NCBI GenBank assembly: GCA_022822495.1
Contig: JAJEBQ010000019.1
Coordinates: 62,001 to 126,000, forward strand
Direction of reading: 5' to 3'
Source: Paracoccaceae bacterium
Lineage (GTDB): Bacteria > Pseudomonadota > Alphaproteobacteria > Rhodobacterales > Rhodobacteraceae
Length of the DNA: 64,000 nt
The position numbers were made by a program, and so were the translations under genes. Shown here in pieces: positions 58,312-64,000 of this stretch. The notes under the pieces are model-generated. The model did not search any database. It was not told the DNA's origin and was given only the letters and a program-made list of their open reading frames with translations. Each line of letters begins with the position of its first letter. Position 1 is the first letter of the stretch.

Positions 58312-59214
58312 CTATTCCTCGACCCAGTTTGGTTCAGCAAGGCCTTTAGTACGACAAAAAGAAGTAACTGTATTGGCCAGCAAACAGGCAATGGTCATCG
58401 GACCAACACCCCCCGGGACAGGGGTAATTGCACCAGCGACCTGAGAGGCTTCTGCAAAATCAACATCGCCAACAAGTTTGGGTCTGGAAATCTTGGGGTC
58501 GGGGTTATCAATTCTGTTGATGCCAACATCAATTACGGTTGCCCCGGGTTTTATCCAATTGCCTTTGATGAAATTAGGCCTTCCCACAGCTGCAACCAAT
58601 ATATCCGCTTCTCGGCAAACAGCCGGCAAATCCCTTGTCCGACTATGTGCAATGGTTACCGTACAGTTTTCTTGTAAAAGTAGATTGGCCATTGGCTTGC
58701 CTACAATATTGGACCTACCCACAACCACAGCATTCATTCCCGAGAGGGAACCATGATGGTTCAAAAGCATCAATTTACAACCAAGTGGTGTACAGGGAAT
58801 CATGGCTTTTTGGCCAGTAGACAGTAATCCCACATTAGAAATATGAAATCCGTCAACATCCTTCTGAGGTACGATTGCATTTATGACACGCTCCGAGTCT
58901 ATATGCTCTGGTAATGGAAGTTGAACCAGTAGACCATGAATCAACTCATTGTTATTAACTTCGTCAATCAAGGCAAGAAGGTTACTCTCTGAAACCTGTG
59001 CATCAAGTATATGTTTAAAGGATTCCATCCCCACTTCTGAAGTTTGTCGTGCCTTGTTCCTTACATAGACTTCACTTGCCGGATCCTCTCCTATCAAAAT
59101 TACAGCCAGACCAGGTACTTCTCCCTGTGAATTCCGAATTTCGGAAACTTTGCGGGTTATTTTCACCCTCAGCGTTTTGGCAAAATTTTTACCATCAATT
59201 ATTTTTGCTACCAT
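58312..59214 (-). CDS. folD: Bifunctional methylenetetrahydrofolate dehydrogenase / cyclohydrolase
   Basis: A 300-residue FolD, the usual length. It interconverts 5,10-methylene-, methenyl- and 10-formyl-THF. Visible: [25 protein letters not shown] (catalytic Lys of the cyclohydrolase), [27 protein letters not shown], the NADP site [13 protein letters not shown] and [19 protein letters not shown]. Last gene of the minus-strand cluster, 26 bp after the MOSC gene. With the 5-formyl-THF cyclo-ligase at 17 kb it serves one-carbon metabolism. Confidence 0.97.
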   Translation of the reverse strand: MVAKIIDGKNFAKTLRVKITRKVSEIRNSQGEVPGLAVILIGEDPASEVYVRNKARQTSEVGMESFKHILDAQVSESNLLALIDEVNNNELIHGLLVQLPLPEHIDSERVINAIVPQKDVDGFHISNVGLLSTGQKAMIPCTPLGCKLMLLNHHGSLSGMNAVVVGRSNIVGKPMANLLLQENCTVTIAHSRTRDLPAVCREADILVAAVGRPNFIKGNWIKPGATVIDVGINRIDNPDPKISRPKLVGDVDFAEASQVAGAITPVPGGVGPMTIACLLANTVTSFCRTKGLAEPNWVEE

Positions 59215-59240
59215 GAAAAACTGCCTATATTAAATGTTTA

Positions 59241-59822
59241 TTACTTGGCCATCCAGGGTCTCTGTGTTGGAACAAAGAACTTGATCTCATCTCCAACCGA
59301 GATATCCCCTTCCCTCTCTACCCAAGCCGTTATTCCTCTCCTTTCAAAAGCCGAGGCTTTAAAATACTTGCCTTTACTTGGAAATACCTTTTCAATTTCC
59401 CGGGCCGGGAAATTGCATGGCAAATTGATCATATCCACGGTTACAGTAGCTCCAGACGGAAACTGTAGTCGGGATGAAGGTGGCAAAAGAGTAAAATCTG
59501 GAATACCTTCAAGAACAAGGTTAGCGCCTACTAATTCAGGTTCTACTTTTTCTATACCCATATCTTGGGCAATCAAATCAAGTTCCTCCCTGGAAACCAC
59601 GGAAATTTGCCTGACATTCCTGATTGGTGTATTCTCGGGATATAAATCTTCTACTCGCACACAGGCAGGCCGGGTTGTGCCGTAATGCGAATCACCGACC
59701 AATCCACCGAAATCCAATTTTCCTGATTGCACAGGATGTGACTTAATTGTTGTCTGTCTGTCAATAACATTCCCAATCCAGATAAGACGACCATGATAGC
59801 CTGTTTGTGTAAATATGGACAT
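59241..59822 (-). CDS. MOSC-domain protein
   Basis: A 193-residue MOSC protein. GGLVGDSHYGTTRPA is the family's glycine-rich loop, and MINLPCNFPAREIE contains the conserved cysteine of the domain. AFERRGITAWVEREGDISVGDEI is the C-terminal signature. MOSC domains take part in molybdenum-cofactor-linked sulfur or reduction chemistry (MOSC of MoCo sulfurase, YiiM, mARC); this short YiiM-like type may reduce N-hydroxylated compounds, but the substrate is not known. Within the ftsH2-MOSC-folD operon, 26 bp from folD. Confidence 0.85.
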   Translation of the reverse strand: MSIFTQTGYHGRLIWIGNVIDRQTTIKSHPVQSGKLDFGGLVGDSHYGTTRPACVRVEDLYPENTPIRNVRQISVVSREELDLIAQDMGIEKVEPELVGANLVLEGIPDFTLLPPSSRLQFPSGATVTVDMINLPCNFPAREIEKVFPSKGKYFKASAFERRGITAWVEREGDISVGDEIKFFVPTQRPWMAK

Positions 59823-59900
59823 GTGGATTTATAACTAATGGAACTGAAAATGAGAAAAAAATGAAATCAGGTAAATAACACCCGTTCTCATATTTTTAAA

Positions 59901-61481
59901 TCAGGATTTCTTTACTTTGGGAACCGTTGTCAAATTTGGGCCTTTTTGACGAATGGGAAGCACCTTCGTTTCTTTGACCTGCTTGGCTACCTGGATGGGT
60001 TTCCCACCTGCTATCACCCTATGAATTTCTTCTCCGGTCAGGGTCTCAAACTCCAGCAAGCCCTCGGCTAAACGTTCAAGATCTTGTCGTTTATCGGTAA
60101 GGATCTTCTTTGCCTTTTGGTAACCTTCATCAACCAATTTTCTGACTTCTGCATCAATGATTTCCTGGGTTTCAGGACTGATAGATCGACCAGAATTCAT
60201 TTTACCCAAGTAGGTATCCTGCTCAGTTGAATAATCAATTTTACCAAGTTTGTCTGACATCCCGTATTGGGTGACCATCGCTCTTGCTAACTGGGTAGCC
60301 TGTTGTATATCTGAGGCAGCACCAGAGGTAATATTTTCTTCCCCAAAAATAATTTCTTCAGCAACCCTGCCTCCCATTGCCATCGCAATTTTGGATTTGA
60401 ATTTGGTAATGGTTACAGTCAACTGATCCCTTTCGGGTAGACTTAACACCAAACCGAGAGCTCGTCCTCTTGGTATAATCGTTGCCTTGTGTATGGGGTC
60501 ATGCTGGGGAACATTTAATCCAACCACCGCATGGCCAGCCTCGTGATAGGCCGTCAGGCGTTTCTCATCATCGGTCATGACCATAGAACGTCGTTCTGAA
60601 CCCATCATGACCTTGTCCTTCGCGTTCTCAAAATCTACCATTGACACGAAGTTACGACGTATTCTGGCTGCAATCAAAGCAGCCTCGTTGACAAGATTGG
60701 CAAGGTCAGCACCCGAAAAACCTGGCGTTCCACGCGCAATGACCTTCAAATCGACATCTGAACCCAGAGCTACCTTGCGGGCGTGAACCTGGAGTATTTT
60801 TTCCCGACCCACTATATCGGGTGGAGGAACCACAATCTGACGATCAAATCGACCTGGCCGCAGGAGTGCCTTATCCAGGACATCTGGCCTGTTTGTGGCC
60901 GCAATGATGACAACTCCATCATTCATTTCAAAACCATCCATCTCAACCAGAAGCTGATTAAGTGTCTGCTCACGTTCGTCATTACCACCACCAATTCCAA
61001 TCCCCCTCGAACGGCCAACAGCATCGATTTCATCAATAAATACGATGCAGGGTGCATTTTTCTTGGCTTGCTGGAACATATCGCGGACCCTGGAGGCTCC
61101 CACACCGACAAACATTTCAACAAAATCAGAACCAGAAATGGTATAGAAGGGAACATTGGCTTCACCAGCTATGGCCTTGGCCAAAAGAGTTTTGCCTGTG
61201 CCTGGCGGTCCAATCAGCAGGGCCCCTTTTGGAATTTTACCTCCCAATCGGGAAAAAACTGCCGGGTTCCTGAGGAAATCCACGATTTCTTCCAGTTCTT
61301 CCTTGGCTTCATCTATACCAGCCACATCCTGGAAAGTTACTTTCACATTGTCTTCAGTCAGGAGCCTCGCACGAGACTTGCCATAACCAAAAATTCCGCC
61401 CGGACCACCTTGTGATTGCTTGCGTTGCAAGTAGAGCATAAGGAGTACGAGCAAAAGCCCAATGAGAAAACCTCCTGTCAT
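59901..61481 (-). CDS. Short FtsH paralogue lacking the periplasmic domain
   Basis: A 526-residue AAA+ zinc metalloprotease, near-identical in its core to the full FtsH 42 bp upstream. It begins with a single hydrophobic segment ([20 protein letters not shown]), equivalent to FtsH's second membrane helix, so the first helix and the periplasmic region of about 75 residues are missing. Walker A GPPGTGKT is at 91-98, Walker B region [12 protein letters not shown], arginine-finger region RPGRFDRQ, and the zinc site HEAGH at 313-317. All catalytic residues are intact. AGGAG lies nine bases before the ATG. It should form, or join, FtsH hexamers with a different membrane anchor; mixed hexamers are possible. 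Confidence 0.88.
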   Translation of the reverse strand: MTGGFLIGLLLVLLMLYLQRKQSQGGPGGIFGYGKSRARLLTEDNVKVTFQDVAGIDEAKEELEEIVDFLRNPAVFSRLGGKIPKGALLIGPPGTGKTLLAKAIAGEANVPFYTISGSDFVEMFVGVGASRVRDMFQQAKKNAPCIVFIDEIDAVGRSRGIGIGGGNDEREQTLNQLLVEMDGFEMNDGVVIIAATNRPDVLDKALLRPGRFDRQIVVPPPDIVGREKILQVHARKVALGSDVDLKVIARGTPGFSGADLANLVNEAALIAARIRRNFVSMVDFENAKDKVMMGSERRSMVMTDDEKRLTAYHEAGHAVVGLNVPQHDPIHKATIIPRGRALGLVLSLPERDQLTVTITKFKSKIAMAMGGRVAEEIIFGEENITSGAASDIQQATQLARAMVTQYGMSDKLGKIDYSTEQDTYLGKMNSGRSISPETQEIIDAEVRKLVDEGYQKAKKILTDKRQDLERLAEGLLEFETLTGEEIHRVIAGGKPIQVAKQVKETKVLPIRQKGPNLTTVPKVKKS

Positions 61482-61522
61482 ACAACCAATCTCCTATCCC
61501 CAGATATCCATCCAGACTCTAC

Positions 61523-63454
61523 TTAAACCTCCGCTTCGGTAAAATTCGTTGGCCTGCGAGGTCGATTCTTTGAGGTGGTCGGGATGGTAAAGATGGGTTT
61601 GGAAGTGTCATTACTCGGTGTTTCCGGCTCGTCCTTATTCAGGGATTCACCAGCCAGTATTTTGGTAATGTCGGTACCCGTCAACGTCTCATATTCAAGA
61701 AGACCCTGGGCCAATCTTTCCAGATCCTCTCGTTTTTCTGTAAGTATCTTTTTGGCTGTTTCATATCCCTCATCCACCAGCCTGCGGACTTCGGCATCAA
61801 TAATGTCAAGTGTGTTTTGACTGGTTGACATCTGGCCAGAATATGGTCCGAGGAAGGATTGCTGTTCGTTGGCATAATCTATGTTACCAAGTTTATCCGA
61901 CATTCCGAACTGGGTCACCATCGCCCTAGCAATCTGGGAAACCTGTTTGATATCGGAGGCAGCACCCGAAGTTACGTTTTCTGGACCAAACACCAACTCT
62001 TCAGCTACCTTTCCTCCCATTGCCATGGCAATTTTGGATTGATACTTGGTGATGTTGATGGAAAGGTGATCCCTTTCAGGCAAAGCTAAAACCAGGCCCA
62101 GGGCCCGCCCTCTTGGTATAATCGTTGCTTTATGTATGGGGTCATGTTCTGGTACATTCAGTCCGACGACAGCATGACCTGCTTCGTGATAAGCCGTTAG
62201 TTTCTTTTCGTCCTCGGTCATTACCATGGAACGTCTTTCGGAACCCATCATGACTTTATCCTTGGAGTTCTCGAAATCTATCATGGCCACAAATTTCCGA
62301 CCAACCCGAGCGGCAATCAGTGCAGCTTCATTAACCAGATTGGCGAGATCGGCGCCTGAAAACCCCGGGGTTCCTCGGGCGATAATCCTGAAATCCACAT
62401 CCGGTCCCAGAGTTATTTTTCTGGCATGCACCTCAAGGATTTTTTCTCTCCCTAAAATATCAGGATTGGGGACATGAACCTGACGGTCAAATCGGCCGGG
62501 GCGTAATAGAGCAGGATCCAAAACATCAGGACGATTGGTTGCCGCAATAATTATTACACCTTCATTGGCTTCGAAACCATCCATTTCAACCAAAAGCTGG
62601 TTCAGAGTTTGTTCTCTTTCATCATTGCCGCCTCCGTAACCAACTCCACGGGAACGTCCAACAGCATCTATTTCGTCAATAAATACAATACAGGGTGAGT
62701 TTTTCTTCGATTGCTCAAACATGTCCCTGACCCTGGACGCACCGACACCAACAAACATTTCTACAAAATCAGATCCAGATATGGAAAAGAAAGGAACACC
62801 CGCCTCACCGGCTATGGCTCTGGCAAGAAGTGTTTTACCTGTACCTGGGGGACCTACCAACAAGGCACCCGTTGGAATTTTTCCCCCCAATCTGGAATAC
62901 TTTGGCGGATCACGAAGAAACTCAACGATTTCCTCAAGCTCCTCTTTCGCTTCATCAATACCGGCAACATCCTTGAAGGTAACTTTACCCTGACGCTCCG
63001 TCAGCATCTTTGCTTTCGACCGGCCAAATCCCATGGCCCCACCGCGTCCACCACCCTGTATGCGATTCATGAGAAAAATCCAGAAACCAATCAGCAGCAA
63101 GATGGGGAGGAAAGGACCTAAAAAGGCCATCAAACCACTGGGCTCCTGCGGTTGAGCATCAATGGTCACATCATATTCGATCAGCAATGAAGTGATATCA
63201 AAACCTTGGGGTATGATGGTCTTGAAGCGTACGCCCGTATCACGAACAGCGGTTAATTTCTCACCATCAATAACAACTGAAACAACATTATTCTCTTCCA
63301 CATCGTTCAAAAATGATGTGAAGGGAACATTGTTTGTTGTATTAACTGCCTGTCCATTGGTAAAGATGTTGAAAAGGGCGACAATCAGAACAATTAAAAC
63401 AATCCAAAACAGAAAATTCTTAACATTCCCGAATGGGTAATTCTTTTTTGCCAT
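61523..63454 (-). CDS. ftsH: ATP-dependent zinc metalloprotease FtsH
   Basis: About 643 residues from the ATG at 63454 ([20 protein letters not shown]); the frame extends ten codons further without similarity. TM1 at about 13-33, periplasmic domain 34-107, TM2 110-128, then AAA+ (Walker A GPPGTGKT at 201-208, pore [12 protein letters not shown]) and the M41 protease domain with HEAGH at 423-427. It degrades misfolded membrane proteins and regulators. It follows tilS, the standard alphaproteobacterial order, and is followed by its short paralogue. Confidence 0.97.
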   Translation of the reverse strand: MAKKNYPFGNVKNFLFWIVLIVLIVALFNIFTNGQAVNTTNNVPFTSFLNDVEENNVVSVVIDGEKLTAVRDTGVRFKTIIPQGFDITSLLIEYDVTIDAQPQEPSGLMAFLGPFLPILLLIGFWIFLMNRIQGGGRGGAMGFGRSKAKMLTERQGKVTFKDVAGIDEAKEELEEIVEFLRDPPKYSRLGGKIPTGALLVGPPGTGKTLLARAIAGEAGVPFFSISGSDFVEMFVGVGASRVRDMFEQSKKNSPCIVFIDEIDAVGRSRGVGYGGGNDEREQTLNQLLVEMDGFEANEGVIIIAATNRPDVLDPALLRPGRFDRQVHVPNPDILGREKILEVHARKITLGPDVDFRIIARGTPGFSGADLANLVNEAALIAARVGRKFVAMIDFENSKDKVMMGSERRSMVMTEDEKKLTAYHEAGHAVVGLNVPEHDPIHKATIIPRGRALGLVLALPERDHLSINITKYQSKIAMAMGGKVAEELVFGPENVTSGAASDIKQVSQIARAMVTQFGMSDKLGNIDYANEQQSFLGPYSGQMSTSQNTLDIIDAEVRRLVDEGYETAKKILTEKREDLERLAQGLLEYETLTGTDITKILAGESLNKDEPETPSNDTSKPIFTIPTTSKNRPRRPTNFTEAEV

Positions 63455-63538
63455 GTTTTCCCGATATCCTAGAGAATTTATCACGGATATACCTGTTTAT
63501 CCGCCAACCACTAGAAAATAACATTTTCAAAATAGTTT

Positions 63539-64000
63539 TCAATTGTTGTCAAGGAAAAGAAGAAACGCCTCTCTGTTTTTTGTATCCTCAAACACTGTTG
63601 AAGTACCAAAGTCATGAAATATGGTTTCAACCAGCAGGTCATCTTCGCTCCAAAGGGCTGGCGATGCCAACGTACCGCCGCATTCATACTCTCTGTCTTT
63701 AGACTTTTCCAATTGCTCCAATCCTCTTGGACCCAGATTGCCCAGTTTTCGGGCCAGGGCTGGTGCATCTGAAACTCGCCATCGATCATCCCAAAGTTTG
63801 CTCACAGGTACAAAGTCTCCACTTTTCTTTAGGTCTCGAAATACCCTCACACAATTGTTACTATCCCTACGGATGACCAGGTTGCTTATTGTTGAACTTC
63901 CAACCGCTTCAACCCTCTTCAGGCAATTGTTGACAGCAGATTGGCGAGGTTTGTAATCATGACCTGCAAGAAACTGTACCACTCTGGCAAATAACTTGAC
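63539..64000 (-). CDS. tilS: tRNA(Ile)-lysidine synthase TilS, C-terminal part
   Basis: The frame runs off the right edge; only about the last 154 residues are present. The apparent start at 63982 is an internal GTG, since coding similarity continues to the border (VKLFARVVQFLAGHDYKPRQSAV). DRWRVSDAPALARKLGNLGPRGLEQL and the closing APALWSEDDLLV match the TilS C-terminal substrate-recognition domain. TilS makes lysidine at C34 of the AUA-reading tRNA-Ile. The identification rests on the C-terminal pattern and on its place directly upstream of ftsH. Confidence 0.82.
   Translation of the reverse strand, partial: VKLFARVVQFLAGHDYKPRQSAVNNCLKRVEAVGSSTISNLVIRRDSNNCVRVFRDLKKSGDFVPVSKLWDDRWRVSDAPALARKLGNLGPRGLEQLEKSKDREYECGGTLASPALWSEDDLLVETIFHDFGTSTVFEDTKNREAFLLFLDNN

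Noticed and set aside
60577..61415. Plus-strand frames of 70-210 codons opposite ftsH2
   Set aside because: These are shadows of the strongly conserved FtsH coding strand.
1..64000. CRISPR array or rRNA operon
   Set aside because: No regularly spaced repeats and no rRNA signature sequences were seen.

Overview
The window reads as one chromosomal segment of an AT-rich alphaproteobacterium, most like the Rhodobacterales or a nearby marine lineage. The evidence is the gene content (DUF1127, DUF6280 and DUF4174 proteins, an MmcB-type repair gene, a PCMT/tolC/valS block, an efp/inositol-monophosphatase pair, tilS next to ftsH) and a tRNA-His that lacks an encoded G-1, pairs G1 with U72 and carries A73, the form known from alphaproteobacteria. 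No rRNA, CRISPR array, prophage or replication origin was seen.

Layout. 0-5 kb: 5' part of mrp, a DUF1127 protein, uvrD, a TerC-type membrane protein, tRNA-Gly. 5-12 kb: PCMT-like methyltransferase, tolC and valS, with a lone molybdopterin hydroxylase large subunit inserted between tolC and valS. 12-18 kb: class V aminotransferase, MsbA-like ABC exporter, a minus-strand operon (5-formyl-THF cyclo-ligase, ymdB, glycosyltransferase) and a frameshifted mmcB. 18-22 kb: accessory stretch with an RTX protein flanked by diverged 67-bp repeats, an NCS2 permease with an extra cytoplasmic domain, and tRNA-His. 22-34 kb: glutamate dehydrogenase, lepA, rpmB, meaB, efp, a metal-site-degenerate inositol monophosphatase homologue, ygfZ, yebC and two transporters. 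35-41.5 kb: propionyl-CoA carboxylase and methylmalonyl-CoA mutase. 41.5-54 kb: mgtE, guanine deaminase, upp, prpE, a pair of small PilM/PilP-like proteins, D-lactate dehydrogenase, metY, rlmB, tRNA-Tyr and acetoacetyl-CoA synthetase. 54.3-58.1 kb: a decayed region of IS5 and ISL3 pieces, a truncated retropepsin gene, a Fic pseudogene and a sterol-desaturase pseudogene, ending at tRNA-Cys. 58.3-64 kb: a minus-strand tilS-ftsH-ftsH2-MOSC-folD cluster in which ftsH is duplicated in tandem and the second copy has lost its periplasmic domain.

Functionally, prpE, pccB, pccA, mcm and meaB together encode most of a propionate to succinyl-CoA route. Acetoacetyl-CoA synthetase, D-lactate dehydrogenase and glutamate dehydrogenase add carbon-overflow and amino-acid catabolism; guaD, upp and the NCS2 permease point to nucleobase salvage. 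The least ordinary items are the short FtsH paralogue, the permease with a degenerate GHKL-like tail, the repeat-flanked RTX gene, the degenerate inositol monophosphatase, the PilM/PilP-like pair and the pseudogene cluster. I did not find a clear, complete, previously undescribed multi-gene system.
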